Origin: Ilumatobacter coccineus YM16-304
GTDB lineage: Bacteria > Actinomycetota > Acidimicrobiia > Acidimicrobiales > Ilumatobacteraceae
Direction: 5' to 3'
DNA length: 64,000 nucleotides
Assembly (NCBI RefSeq): GCF_000348785.1
Contig: NC_020520.1
Location: 2,542,001 to 2,606,000, forward strand
Shown here: positions 8,058-16,771 of the stretch, one piece after another
Numbering within the stretch: the first letter of the stretch is position 1
How the letters are laid out: each line of letters begins with the position of its first letter
Notes under the pieces: generated by a model
What the model was told of the DNA's origin: nothing
The model's database searches: none
Seen by the model: the letters and a program-made list of their open reading frames with translations, nothing else
Position numbers and translations under genes: made by a program

Positions 8058-11000
8058 ATGGTGTTGCGTATTCGTCTTGGTTTGTCGGTCGCGCTCGCGT
8101 GCGCGTCGGCCATGGTGTTCGTGCCCTCAGGGGCCGGTGCAGAGGGCAGCTCGAGCGCTGAATCGGCGTCCGTCAGCGACGCGTACGAAGGCGTCGAGTT
8201 CGACGTCTCGTCGATCACAGCCGACAGCCCGGACGCGTCGGTGACGTTCTCGGTTCCCGAGTCGGTCAGCGCGACCGTCACCCTGGCGGCCGAGGGCGCG
8301 ATCGACGTCGACGACACGTCGACCCCGATCGCGCTGAGCAACGGGATCGGAACGACCGTCGTCGACATGTCGGCACCGCTCGGCTCGGCATCGGTGACCG
8401 CCACGGTGGTTGCCGTCGACGCCAACGGCGCAACCAGCCGGTTCGCCGACACGATCTGGCTCGACACGTACGACGGCGAGACGATCGTCAGCACGGTCGG
8501 CGCTCAAGACGTCGAACTCCAGATCATCGAGCGACAGGCCGCCGCCGGCGAGCTCAGCGCCGCCGAGGCGAGCGACGCTGCCACCGCGGCGCTGTCGCGA
8601 ACCGACGCCGACGTCGTGGTCAGCAAGTCGGCGAACCTCACGTGCGGAGGCATCTGCGTCGAAGGAACCCTGCTCTGGACCGACTCGGCCGGGGGCACAC
8701 ATCCCATCCGTCAGGCCACGGTCCAGATCCGGGAGCGCAACGTCGCCGAGTCGACCGACTCGCTGATCACCGAGGTGACGAGCGACGACGCGGGCACGTT
8801 CTCTGCGGAGGTGTCGAACCCCGATCCCGACGAGTTCGACGGGCCGAACCGCGACGTCTTCGTTCGCGTGCTGGCCGACGGCCCGACGTTCAGCATCGTC
8901 CGTCAATCCGGCCCCGGACCGGTCTACGAGGGACAGTTCATCGACAGTCCGCTGTCGGAAGAGGTGTCGAACGGCTCGATCGTCACGACCGACATGACGA
9001 CGAACCAGACCGACCCCAACAACACGGCGTTCTCGCTGCAGAACGCGCTCGTCATCGCCGGCGAGTACGTCCTGACGATGCAGGACGACCCGTTCGACAG
9101 CATCGAGGTCGTGTTCCCGAACCCGGAGTCGGGTTCGTACTTCGACACCGAGCGACTCTTCGTCGACGCCCTCGACCGCTGGGACTGGGACGTCATGCTC
9201 CACGAGTACGGCCACTACGTCGCGTCGGAACTCGGAACCGAGGACAACCCCGGCGGCACCCACGATTCGCGTGACCACCTGGCCGACACGGAGGGCCGCA
9301 ACAAGGACGAAGGCATCCGCGTCGCGTGGGGTGAGGGGTGGCCGACGTACTTCGCCGTGTCGCTCCTGCAGGAGATGAACACCGCCGAACTCGGCATCCC
9401 CAACGTGGGCGACGATCACTACCAAGACACCGAAGACCAGGAGGTCGACGACGACCTCGAAGCGGGCGGCAAGCTCGGCGAGGACAACGAGTTCACGGTG
9501 ATGTCGATCCTGTGGGATCTGTTCGACACCCAGGAGGACGACGTCGACAACATCACACTTGGCGCCAAGACGATCTGGACCACGCTCGACGACGGCGACC
9601 CAAAGACGCTGTCGGCCGCCTACGGCTTGTTCACCACGGCCGGTTCGGAGTTTGCCAATGACGTCAACTGTGTGTTCAGTCAGCACAACGTCGCACCACG
9701 GATCGCAGGTGGCGTGATCGCACCGATGACGTCGTCGGCATCCTCGCCGACGATCTCGTGGACCCCGGGCAACGGTGGCATCAATGGCACCAACGACTCC
9801 TTCGTCGTCGAGTACCGCACCACGACCGGCGAGCTGCTGTTCGCGTCGGACGAGACCGAGGCGCTGCGTTACCGGGCGCCGAACGCCGAGTGGGATGCGA
9901 TCCTCGCTGACCATGACACGGCTGTCGTGACCGTGATCGGTACCGAGACGCAGGCACCCGAAACAGGCCCGTACCGCAGCTGTGCACGCACGTTCACGGT
10001 CGACGAATCAGCACCGGGTCCGGTCGCCACGTCGCTCGCACCGAAGCGTTTCGTCGACACCCGCGAGAGCGGCGACACGCTCGACGGTGAGTTCGAAGCA
10101 GACGGCAAGCGCACCGCCGGCTCGCAGTACGAGGTCGAGTTCGGTGGTCGTGGCGACGTGCCCGCCGACGCTCAGGCGGTCGTGGCCAACGTGACGGCGA
10201 TCCAGCCCGAAGGGGTCGGCTACGTCACCGCGCACGCGTGCCTCGATCCCGCACCGCTGGCGTCGTCGCTCAACTACACCGCTGGTGTCAACCTCGGCAA
10301 CGAGGTCATCATCGGCCTCGACGACGACGGACACGGCTGTCTGTTCACCTCGGCCGCAGCGCACCTCACGGTCGACGTCGTCGGCTTCGTCGCCGCCGAC
10401 AGCACCTACGTCCCGGTCGATCCTGCCCGAATTCTCGAGAGCCGGATCGGTGACGCCTTCGTCACCGTCGACGGACTGTCGGAGGGCATCGGTCGCACCT
10501 CGGCCGGTTCGAACACCACGCTGCAGGTTGCAGGCCGCGCCGACGTTCCCGAGCACGTCGCCGCGGTGATCGTCAACGTCACGGCGGTGCGAACCGCCGA
10601 CACTGGTTACGTCACCGTTCACCCGTGCCTCGACGAGATCCCGAACTCGGCATCGCTCAACTACGTGGCGGGCGTCAACCGCGGCAACGACCTGATCGCA
10701 CCGGTCGACGCCGACGGCAACATCTGCCTCTTCACCTCGTCGGGGGTCGATCTGACCGTCGACGTCGTCGGTGCGGTGCTCGCCGGCTCCACCTATCAGC
10801 CGGTCGATCCGGGTCGCTTCCTCGACACCCGTGAGAGCGGCGAGACGGTCGACGGTGACCAGGCCGGTGACGGCAAACTCGCTGCCGGCGATCAGGTCAC
10901 CCTGAGCATCGCAGGGCGCGGTGATGTGCCCAGCGGCGTGTCGTCGGTGGTCGTCAACGTCACGGCGGTCCAGCCGGAAGGGGTCGGCTTCGTCACGGTT

Positions 11001-11174
11001 CATCCGTGTGAAGACGAGCGACCGCTCGCTGCGAGCCTGAACTATGCAGCGGGGGTGAACGGCGGCAACGAGATCGTTGCGTTGCTCGACGCCGATGGCG
11101 ATCTGTGCCTCTACGCGAGCACGGCGACGCATCTGACGGTCGATGTCTCGGGCTACCTCGACGGATCGACCTGA
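8058..11174 (+). CDS. Large secreted HEXXH metallopeptidase-like protein with three C-terminal beta repeats
   Basis: 1038 residues from ATG 8058; GTG 8061 or TTG 8064 sit better behind the AGAGGAG, so the exact start is open. Residues 1-28 are a signal peptide ending SGAGA. A beta-rich N-terminal half leads to HEYGH at 382-386, a zinc-binding HEXXH motif. It is followed by AWGEGWPTYFA at 423-433, where E426 is a plausible third zinc ligand (gluzincin-like arrangement). A beta-sandwich segment follows around 550-650. The C-terminus holds three repeats of about 120 residues (660-780, 788-909, 917-1035), each running from a VDTR/LESR start through VVxNVTA and SLNYxAGVN to LTVDVxG. The repeats may attach the protein to the surface or to polysaccharide. 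Substrate unknown. Confidence 0.85.
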   Translation: MVLRIRLGLSVALACASAMVFVPSGAGAEGSSSAESASVSDAYEGVEFDVSSITADSPDASVTFSVPESVSATVTLAAEGAIDVDDTSTPIALSNGIGTTVVDMSAPLGSASVTATVVAVDANGATSRFADTIWLDTYDGETIVSTVGAQDVELQIIERQAAAGELSAAEASDAATAALSRTDADVVVSKSANLTCGGICVEGTLLWTDSAGGTHPIRQATVQIRERNVAESTDSLITEVTSDDAGTFSAEVSNPDPDEFDGPNRDVFVRVLADGPTFSIVRQSGPGPVYEGQFIDSPLSEEVSNGSIVTTDMTTNQTDPNNTAFSLQNALVIAGEYVLTMQDDPFDSIEVVFPNPESGSYFDTERLFVDALDRWDWDVMLHEYGHYVASELGTEDNPGGTHDSRDHLADTEGRNKDEGIRVAWGEGWPTYFAVSLLQEMNTAELGIPNVGDDHYQDTEDQEVDDDLEAGGKLGEDNEFTVMSILWDLFDTQEDDVDNITLGAKTIWTTLDDGDPKTLSAAYGLFTTAGSEFANDVNCVFSQHNVAPRIAGGVIAPMTSSASSPTISWTPGNGGINGTNDSFVVEYRTTTGELLFASDETEALRYRAPNAEWDAILADHDTAVVTVIGTETQAPETGPYRSCARTFTVDESAPGPVATSLAPKRFVDTRESGDTLDGEFEADGKRTAGSQYEVEFGGRGDVPADAQAVVANVTAIQPEGVGYVTAHACLDPAPLASSLNYTAGVNLGNEVIIGLDDDGHGCLFTSAAAHLTVDVVGFVAADSTYVPVDPARILESRIGDAFVTVDGLSEGIGRTSAGSNTTLQVAGRADVPEHVAAVIVNVTAVRTADTGYVTVHPCLDEIPNSASLNYVAGVNRGNDLIAPVDADGNICLFTSSGVDLTVDVVGAVLAGSTYQPVDPGRFLDTRESGETVDGDQAGDGKLAAGDQVTLSIAGRGDVPSGVSSVVVNVTAVQPEGVGFVTVHPCEDERPLAASLNYAAGVNGGNEIVALLDADGDLCLYASTATHLTVDVSGYLDGST

Positions 11175-11183
11175 GTCTGGAGC

Positions 11184-11234
11184 GTCCCGCCGTGTGCGAC
11201 GTGCCGGTCGCTCGTCTCCGCGGCGGGACCTTTT
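11184..11234 (+). terminator. Probable terminator of the secreted metallopeptidase gene
   Basis: GTCCCGCCG (11184-11192) pairs with CGGCGGGAC (11221-11229) over 9 bp. The long loop contains further G+C pairing, and the hairpin is followed by CTTTTCC. It lies 10 bp after the stop codon. The loop is longer than usual, so confidence is moderate. Confidence 0.6.
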
Positions 11235-11383
11235 CCTCTTGATCTGTTGCGTGATCGGGTGCATCCTGGAATCAGAAGGACGAACACCACGGATCTGGCG
11301 CCTCGGCCACCACAGCTGAGCACGACCCGGCTTTCGGGGGCCGACACATCTCGTCGGCATCACGAGCGAGCTTGGTCGAGGCG

Positions 11384-11419
11384 CCACCTTCCGCAGCGAC
11401 ACCACCTTCCGCAGCGACA
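11384..11419. repeat. 18-bp perfect tandem duplication in intergenic DNA
   Basis: CCACCTTCCGCAGCGACA occurs at 11384-11401 and 11402-11419, and a partial third copy follows. It lies in the space between the convergent genes ending at 11174 and 11443. No coding role is apparent. Confidence 0.85.
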
Positions 11420-11442
11420 CCACGTCCTGGAGCGTCAACTCG

Positions 11443-11943
11443 TCACGGCACGACGCTGCGTCTCACCGTGAACCGGCGGCCGGTCGTCGACGACGGCGTG
11501 ATCCGCACGAAGAACGGCTTGCGGCCGGGCTGCCACGACTCGAGCTCGATGCCGAGCGATTCGAACTGCTCCGACTGGTCGATCGTCAGCGACGCCTCGC
11601 CTTTCACCACCACGCTCCACGCCGTCCGCTCGTACCAGTCAAAAGAGTCCGCCTCGAACGCCACCGACGGTGCATGCTCGATGCTGGTCAGCTTGGTGCC
11701 GGTCCCGGTACGCAGCAACACCGTGCCGTCGTGGACGACAAAGTTGACGGGGAAGATGTCGACGCCGCCGCCGACGAGTTCGACCGCCAACCTCCCCACG
11801 TCCACGCCGCCGAGCAGTTCGAGACACTCCGACTCCGAGAGTTCCGTCGGGGGAGGTGTGCGATCCGGTCGACCTGGGGGCTTGCTGGGCGTCTCCACGT
11901 CACCCATGCCACCACGACGCAGCGACCGCCGAACAGAGGACAT
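11443..11943 (-). CDS. Pyridoxamine 5'-phosphate oxidase-like (FMN-binding split barrel) protein
   Basis: 166 residues from ATG 11943, which has GAGGGA at a good distance. After about 30 charged residues, the split-barrel fold begins at LSESECLELLGGVDVGRLAV, continues through IFPVNFVVHDGTVLLRTGTG (the segment that usually lines the flavin site), and then SVAFEADSF and TAWSVVVKGEASL. This is the layout of actinobacterial PNPOx-like proteins, which bind FMN, F420 or heme; many are not true PNP oxidases. It is divergent from the GFA-family gene, with about 95 bp between. Confidence 0.83.
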   Translation of the reverse strand: MSSVRRSLRRGGMGDVETPSKPPGRPDRTPPPTELSESECLELLGGVDVGRLAVELVGGGVDIFPVNFVVHDGTVLLRTGTGTKLTSIEHAPSVAFEADSFDWYERTAWSVVVKGEASLTIDQSEQFESLGIELESWQPGRKPFFVRITPSSTTGRRFTVRRSVVP

Positions 11944-12039
11944 GGTCCCTCGTTCACACCTTCGCGGGTGGTGTCGGCGCGGGCCGAGCGGCCGCCGGCC
12001 GACGCTCGTCGCCGATCTCGCACGAACTATTCTGCGGCG

Positions 12040-12441
12040 ATGACACAGACCGGCCGATGTCTCTGCGGCGAGATCTCCTACGAATTCAGCGGCGACCTGA
12101 TCGCCACGGCGGTCTGTCACTGCGACCACTGCCAACGCCAGAGCGGCGCTGCGTTCTCGGTCAACCTCATCATGCACGTCGACCAGGTCACCGTGACGGG
12201 CCCGATCAAGACCTTCGAAGACCGCGGCGAGAAGGGCGACGCCGTCTACGTGCACCGTCGCTTCTGCGGGAGGTGCGGATCACCCATCCTCTCCGAACTC
12301 GTCGAGCCGCCCGGACTCGTCGCGCTCAAGGCCGGCACGCTCGACGATCGCACGGTCGTGCAACCGCAAGTGCAGGCGTGGTGCGTCGACAAACAACCGT
12401 GGGTCGACCTCGGCGAACTCCACGCCATGGAACGCGAATAG
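12040..12441 (+). CDS. GFA family (glutathione-dependent formaldehyde-activating-like) zinc protein
   Basis: 133 residues from ATG 12040. The CENP-V/GFA fold signature is present: GRCLCGEISYEF at the N-terminus, the zinc-ligand pair in CHCDHCQRQSG, and a third Cys pair in FCGRCGSPI. The sequence is full length for the family. Founding members bind S-hydroxymethylglutathione, but actinobacteria generally lack glutathione, so the natural substrate is probably different. No formaldehyde genes are nearby. Confidence 0.87.
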   Translation: MTQTGRCLCGEISYEFSGDLIATAVCHCDHCQRQSGAAFSVNLIMHVDQVTVTGPIKTFEDRGEKGDAVYVHRRFCGRCGSPILSELVEPPGLVALKAGTLDDRTVVQPQVQAWCVDKQPWVDLGELHAMERE

Positions 12442-12538
12442 GGCGCCGCCCAACGCACGCATCGCGGAGGTTCTAAAGATCTCGGCAGGTTTCGTTCGGT
12501 CGACTCAAGCGGCCGCGACCCCGGTCCGATCACCTCAC

Positions 12539-12811
12539 ATGAACGTCGTCGACACGGAAATCGCGGAACTGCGGTCGGAAGTTGAACGCAATCCCAACGA
12601 CTCGTTTCTGCGCTGCAACCTGGCACAACTCCTCGCCTCGGTCGGAGATCACCAGGCCGCGATGCTGCATCTCGGAGCGGCCATGCAGCACGCTCGCGGA
12701 CCCGTTGCGGCCGGCTGTGTCGTCGCCGCGATTCGCATCGTCACCGACGACTACGCGCGACTGTGGCAGCTCCCGGCACCCTCGCCGGACGTCGCACTGC
12801 TCTCGGCCTGA
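12539..12811 (+). CDS. Small TPR-like hypothetical protein
   Basis: 90 residues. Positions about 18-50 (NPNDSFLRCNLAQLLASVGD then HQAAMLHLGAAM) match one tetratricopeptide repeat, with the NP start, the small residues at positions 8 and 20, and a following helix. Nothing else is recognisable. It starts with ATG and faces the chaperone-like gene of the effector pair, ending 38 bp before it. A single TPR helical hairpin suggests a protein-interaction role only. Confidence 0.6.
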   Translation: MNVVDTEIAELRSEVERNPNDSFLRCNLAQLLASVGDHQAAMLHLGAAMQHARGPVAAGCVVAAIRIVTDDYARLWQLPAPSPDVALLSA

Positions 12812-12849
12812 GCCGTCGCCGCGACGAGTGCGGCAACGTCGCCGTCCCG

Positions 12850-13338
12850 TCAACCCGCCGAATCGAGCATCGCGAGCGGTGCGCCCTGCGAGGCCATGTG
12901 CGCCAACTCGCCGCGCAGGTGGAGCGCCGCCGACACGAACCGGCTGAACACTCCCGAGAACCCGTCGGTGGTGATCGCCTCGGGCATCCAGTGGTAGGTC
13001 GCGACGACGACGTCCTCACGGTCGGCCAGTGCAAAGCTCGCCCCCTCGGTCTGCGCAGCGAAGAACTGCCGGCGGAGCAACGCCGTGGCGACCTCGCCGA
13101 ACTCGCCGCCATCGGTCACCGATGCCAGGGGAGTGGTGAACGACACGATGTCGCCCGACAGGCGAACCGTCAGCACCACCTCGTCGAGGCCATTGACCAG
13201 ACCAGCGGGAAGCGGCACTCCCAGTGTGCACTCGCCATCGGTGAGCCGATGTGGGTCATCGGGATCGTTGCTCGCCTCGGCGAGCGCTGCGTCGAGCGCG
13301 TCACGCGCCACCGACGAAGCGGTCGAATCGTTGGTCAT
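12850..13338 (-). CDS. CesT/YbjN-fold-like small protein, candidate chaperone for the upstream effector
   Basis: 162 residues, acidic. The order of elements suggests the type III secretion chaperone (CesT)/YbjN superfamily. A first helix is followed by LGVPLPAGLVNGLDEVVLTV (strand), a second strand, then helix FGEVATALLRRQFFAAQ, strand GASFALADREDVVVATYHWM, and a long C-terminal helix with FSRFVSAALHLRGELAHM. No conserved catalytic residues are seen. Its ATG overlaps the stop of the lipase-like gene (ATGA, 13335-13338), so the two are translationally coupled, the usual layout for an effector and its dedicated chaperone. The fold assignment is from pattern only; an unrelated immunity protein is the main alternative. 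Confidence 0.55.
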   Translation of the reverse strand: MTNDSTASSVARDALDAALAEASNDPDDPHRLTDGECTLGVPLPAGLVNGLDEVVLTVRLSGDIVSFTTPLASVTDGGEFGEVATALLRRQFFAAQTEGASFALADREDVVVATYHWMPEAITTDGFSGVFSRFVSAALHLRGELAHMASQGAPLAMLDSAG

Positions 13339-14840
13339 TGCTGCGCCTCCAGATCGGCGATGATCAATCCCGCAACCGTCGCCGCATAGTTGTCGTCGAA
13401 CCCGTGCCCGCCTTCGACGTCGGTCATCTCGGTCTTCGAGCCCTTGGCGAACCGGAAGTACTTGCCGACGCCGATCGTCACCGGATCGGAACCGGCGACC
13501 ACCAACTTGAGGTTCACCGAGTTCGACGGGAACTGGACCGCGTTGCCCGCATAGATCAACTGCACATACCGGTCGAGTTCGATCGTGGCGAGTTCGTCGG
13601 CGCGCTCGCGGGCGAGCAACCGCCGATACATCGGCTCGAGCATGCTCGCCGACAGGCCCGGCCCGTCCTGGAGCCGGGCCGCCATCTCGGCCAGCTCGGC
13701 CGCACGCTGATGCAAGGCCGGGTCAGCCGACGCCGCCTCGACGAAACCGGCGCTGATCTGCGCGTGCGCATTGCGTACGGCGTTGTCGGTCTTGATGGTG
13801 CCGCGGCTGTGAGCCGAGACCGTGGTGCGATGCTGCCCGGCAACCGCGTCGAGCATGATCTGCGTCTGCCGATCGGTGGCGTCGTCGTCTTGGTACAGCT
13901 TCCCCCACACGCATTCGGCGAGGTCGGTCACGAAGCCGCGGTGGGCGCTGTAGGTGTAGAGCACGGCGGGCACATCGGCCGTCAGGAGTGCCTCACCGCC
14001 GGCGTTCTCGAGCTCCTGCTGGAGCCTGAGCGCGCTCCCGAGTCCCTCGTTCGGCTTCACCATCATTCCGTTGATGTGCGTCACCGTCGGAAGCCAACCC
14101 GGCGGCATCGGGATCGCCTGCTCGTACGGTTCGACCACGGGACGTTCACCATCGCCCGGCGTCACCGAACCGGTTCGGTAGTACACGACCTCGCCGTCCT
14201 CCACCCGCCGGTCGATCGCTTCGATCACGCCGCCGGCCGTCACGAGATACTGCGTCGCGTTGAGGTCGTCGAAGTCCGACCGGTGGATCTTTCGCGCCGT
14301 GCCGACGGCGAAGTCACCGACAGCTCGCGCTCCGTCGATCGCTGCGTTGCCGAGTGCCTTGACGCCATCGACCGCCTTCGACCCCATGGCACGGGCAGTC
14401 GACGCGATGCCGTCACCGATCGACCCGAGCGTGTCGACGAGGTCTCGCTGCACGATCGGACGACCGGTCTGGCGCTGCACCCGTCGAGCGGGTGCGGTCG
14501 GATGGGAGCCGACGTGATGCGAACGCTGGACACGGCGAACGTTCGGGCCGGTGTCCGCTGAGACGCGATGTGATCGCTCCGCCCGGCGCACGATCCCCGA
14601 TTGTCGGGAAGGCGACGAAGCAATGGGACGTGTGGGTGCGGTCGATCGCTGCGCCCGACTCGCCGGGAACGACGCTCCTGCGGGGCCCGGTGTGCGCTGA
14701 GCGAGCGCGCACATCGATGCGGTCGGAGCGAAACCACCGACGGCCGACGACGGCGCGGCGTCGACCGGCGCCACGACCGCGCTCTCGTACTCGACAGCGG
14801 GCTGAAGGTCGAGTTGCTCGTGATCGGACGTGTCGGACAT
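13335..14840 (-). CDS. Candidate eCIS effector: Arg-rich leader, amphipathic helix, lipase-like alpha/beta-hydrolase domain
   Basis: 501 residues, no signal peptide. Residues 60-132 are disordered and basic with repeated VRR/VQR-type pairs (GIVRRAERS, NVRRVQRS, ARRVQRQ, IVQRD), like the leader of the 1202-residue DUF4157-like protein of the nearby injection system. Residues 134-185 form a long Gly/Ala amphipathic helix with a repeating GxxAxxxAR pattern, a possible membrane-contact segment. Residues about 250-501 look like an alpha/beta hydrolase. HINGMMVKP precedes a helix, and the nucleophile elbow is SAHSRGT with S345; D452 (GSDPVT) and H479 (GGHGFDD) complete a plausible triad. It lies 48 bp downstream of udp and overlaps the chaperone-like gene. 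Phospholipase or lipase activity is inferred. Confidence 0.62.
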   Translation of the reverse strand: MSDTSDHEQLDLQPAVEYESAVVAPVDAAPSSAVGGFAPTASMCALAQRTPGPAGASFPASRAQRSTAPTRPIASSPSRQSGIVRRAERSHRVSADTGPNVRRVQRSHHVGSHPTAPARRVQRQTGRPIVQRDLVDTLGSIGDGIASTARAMGSKAVDGVKALGNAAIDGARAVGDFAVGTARKIHRSDFDDLNATQYLVTAGGVIEAIDRRVEDGEVVYYRTGSVTPGDGERPVVEPYEQAIPMPPGWLPTVTHINGMMVKPNEGLGSALRLQQELENAGGEALLTADVPAVLYTYSAHRGFVTDLAECVWGKLYQDDDATDRQTQIMLDAVAGQHRTTVSAHSRGTIKTDNAVRNAHAQISAGFVEAASADPALHQRAAELAEMAARLQDGPGLSASMLEPMYRRLLARERADELATIELDRYVQLIYAGNAVQFPSNSVNLKLVVAGSDPVTIGVGKYFRFAKGSKTEMTDVEGGHGFDDNYAATVAGLIIADLEAQQ

Positions 14841-14888
14841 GGCGCGGCTCGCGCGTCACCGTAGGCCAGATCGGGTGACGCTGCCCGC

Positions 14889-15650
14889 TCAGCCGTCGAG
14901 CAGGATGCGTGCCGCCTCGACCACGACGCCGATCGACGTCGACTCGACCGCGGCGGATGCCGCTTCGTCGGGAGTCTCGGTGTCGTTCCGGTTGACCAGC
15001 ACACCAGCGACGCATCCGGCGCGCAGACCCTGCGCCGCGCACATCGTGAAGAGCGTCGCCGACTCCATCTCGTAGTTCAGCACGCCGAGTGAGCGCCACT
15101 CTTCGAAGCTGCCCTGGAAGCGCTTGACCACTCGACCGCTGTACGTGTCGTAACGCTCCTGGCCGGGGTAGAAGGTGTCGGAAGACGCGGTGATCCCGGT
15201 GTGCGGATCGAGCCCCGCCGACCGGCACGCTTCGACCAGTGCCGTCGTACACGCGAAGTCCGCGACGGCTGGAAACTCCATCGGCGCGAAGTGTGAACTC
15301 GCGCCGTCGAGTCGCACCGCCCCGGTGGTGACGATCACCTCGCCGGGTCGGATACCGGGCTGGATCGCCCCGGTGGTGCCGACTCGGAGAAACGTGCGGA
15401 CGCCGAGCTGCGCCAGTTCTTCGACGGCGATCGAGGTCGAGGGGCCACCGATGCCGGTCGAGCAGACGACCACAGATCGCTCGCCGATCCACCCCAACCA
15501 CGACGTGAACTCACGCGTCGACGCCAACGGTTCCGGCCGATCCAGCAGCTGCGCGATCCGTTCGACGCGTGCCGGGTCGCCAGGAATGATCGCCAGTTCG
15601 GCCCCCTGCAGCCGCTCGCGATCGAGGTCGAGATGAAACACCGTGCTCAT
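14889..15650 (-). CDS. udp: Uridine phosphorylase
   Basis: 253 residues from ATG 15650. It belongs to the nucleoside phosphorylase-I family, which cleaves uridine with phosphate to uracil and ribose-1-phosphate. Landmarks are [18 protein letters not shown] at the N-terminus, [20 protein letters not shown], the phosphate-site Arg in [11 protein letters not shown], and the nucleoside-site [10 protein letters not shown]. The length is usual for the family. It diverges from deoC, another nucleoside-salvage gene, across a 36-bp repeat tract, suggesting joint control of pyrimidine nucleoside catabolism. The lipase-like gene follows in the same direction. Confidence 0.92.
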   Translation of the reverse strand: MSTVFHLDLDRERLQGAELAIIPGDPARVERIAQLLDRPEPLASTREFTSWLGWIGERSVVVCSTGIGGPSTSIAVEELAQLGVRTFLRVGTTGAIQPGIRPGEVIVTTGAVRLDGASSHFAPMEFPAVADFACTTALVEACRSAGLDPHTGITASSDTFYPGQERYDTYSGRVVKRFQGSFEEWRSLGVLNYEMESATLFTMCAAQGLRAGCVAGVLVNRNDTETPDEAASAAVESTSIGVVVEAARILLDG

Positions 15651-15705
15651 GTCCGAAACGTACCGCGACCGCAACCCCCACCGCACCCACAACCTGCCCG
15701 AAGAC

Positions 15706-15957
15706 GATTTCTGCCCAGGCTCGATGTCGTCGCGTGGGGGTGATTTTTGCCCAGGCCAAATGTGGTCGTGTGGGGGTGATTTTTGCCCAGGCCAAGAGTG
15801 GTCGTGTGGGGGTGAGTTTTGCCCAGGCCAAATGTGGTCGCGTGGGGGTGATTTTTGCCCAGGCCAAATGTGGTCGCGTGAGGGTGATTTTTGCCCAGGC
15901 TCGATGTCGTCTTGTGGGGGTGATTATTGGCCTGGCTCGTTGTGGTCGCGGGTGGGT
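15706..15957. repeat. Seven-unit 36-bp tandem repeat in the udp-deoC intergenic region
   Basis: Units start at 15706, 15742, 15778, 15814, 15850, 15886 and 15922, each exactly 36 bp. The consensus begins GATTTTTGCCCAGGCCAAAT and ends with a GGGGGT tract. The middle five units are nearly identical, while the first, sixth and seventh share a TCGATGTCGT or related variant in mid-unit. There are no spacers, so it is not a CRISPR array. The period is a multiple of three, and a plus-strand frame (15643-15993) reads through as Cys-containing 12-residue repeats, but most differences between units change the residue, which argues against a selected protein. It fills most of the 368-bp gap between the two nucleoside-catabolism genes. 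Confidence 0.95.
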
Positions 15958-16018
15958 GGAGAATGGGGCACACTGAGGGGATGGAGGCATTGAACGGCGT
16001 GGACGAGGTGGCGAGCTG

Positions 16019-16711
16019 ATGGCTGACGGAGACGCAACGCATCTCGACGCGGCGACCTTCGCCGCGTTCGTCGACCACACCCTGCTCAAACCCGAAGCCA
16101 CACGCGCCCAGATCGTCGACCTCTGCGCCGAAGCGGTCGAGCTGCGGACCGCCGCCGTGTGTACGAACGGACTGTGGGTTCCGACGGTCGCCGCCGAACT
16201 CGCCGGGAGCGACGTCGCCGTGTGCAGCGTGGTCGGCTTCCCGCTCGGAGCGATGTCGAACACGTCGGTCGCCGCCGAGACCCGCGACGCCGTCGACTCG
16301 GGCGCCGTCGAGATCGACATGGTCATCGCCGTCGGCCACCTCCGCGCCCACGACGATCGCGCGGCCGCCGAGGCCGTCGCCGCGGTCCGTGCCGCAGCCC
16401 CCGACGCCACCCTCAAGGTGATCCTCGAGACAGCGATCCTCAGCGACGACGAGATCGTGCGCGCCTGTCGCCTCTCGGTCGGTGCCGGCGCCGACTTCGT
16501 CAAGACCTCCACCGGATTCAACACGGCAGGCGGCGCAACCGAAGCCGCCGTACGCCTGATGCGCGACACCGTCGGCCCCGACATCGGCGTCAAGGCGTCG
16601 GGCGGCATCCGCAGCCTCGCCGACGTCGAAGCGATGCTGGCCGCAGGAGCCAGCCGTCTCGGCATGAGCGCAACCGCACAGGTGATCGCCGAGCTCGAAG
16701 ACCGTCACTGA
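16019..16711 (+). CDS. deoC: Deoxyribose-phosphate aldolase
   Basis: 230 residues, class I aldolase that splits 2-deoxyribose-5-phosphate into glyceraldehyde-3-phosphate and acetaldehyde. The start region has FVDHTLLKPEAT. The Schiff-base lysine lies in DFVKTSTGF, and the second active-site lysine in GVKASGGIRS. The acidic residue of the proton relay is in EIDMVIAVG. It is full length. It is divergent from udp, and both feed nucleoside sugars into central metabolism. Confidence 0.95.
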   Translation: MADGDATHLDAATFAAFVDHTLLKPEATRAQIVDLCAEAVELRTAAVCTNGLWVPTVAAELAGSDVAVCSVVGFPLGAMSNTSVAAETRDAVDSGAVEIDMVIAVGHLRAHDDRAAAEAVAAVRAAAPDATLKVILETAILSDDEIVRACRLSVGAGADFVKTSTGFNTAGGATEAAVRLMRDTVGPDIGVKASGGIRSLADVEAMLAAGASRLGMSATAQVIAELEDRH

Positions 16712-16771
16712 GCGCGTCGGTCGACCGTCACGCGTGTTCAAGGTCCGGGCCAGGCCCGCCGATCACCACAT

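Noticed and set aside
11944-12255. N-terminal extension of the PNPOx-like gene up to 12255
   Set aside because: It overlaps the divergent GFA-family gene, and ATG 11943 has a better ribosome site.
15706-15957. CRISPR array
   Set aside because: The 36-bp units abut each other without spacers, and no cas genes are present.
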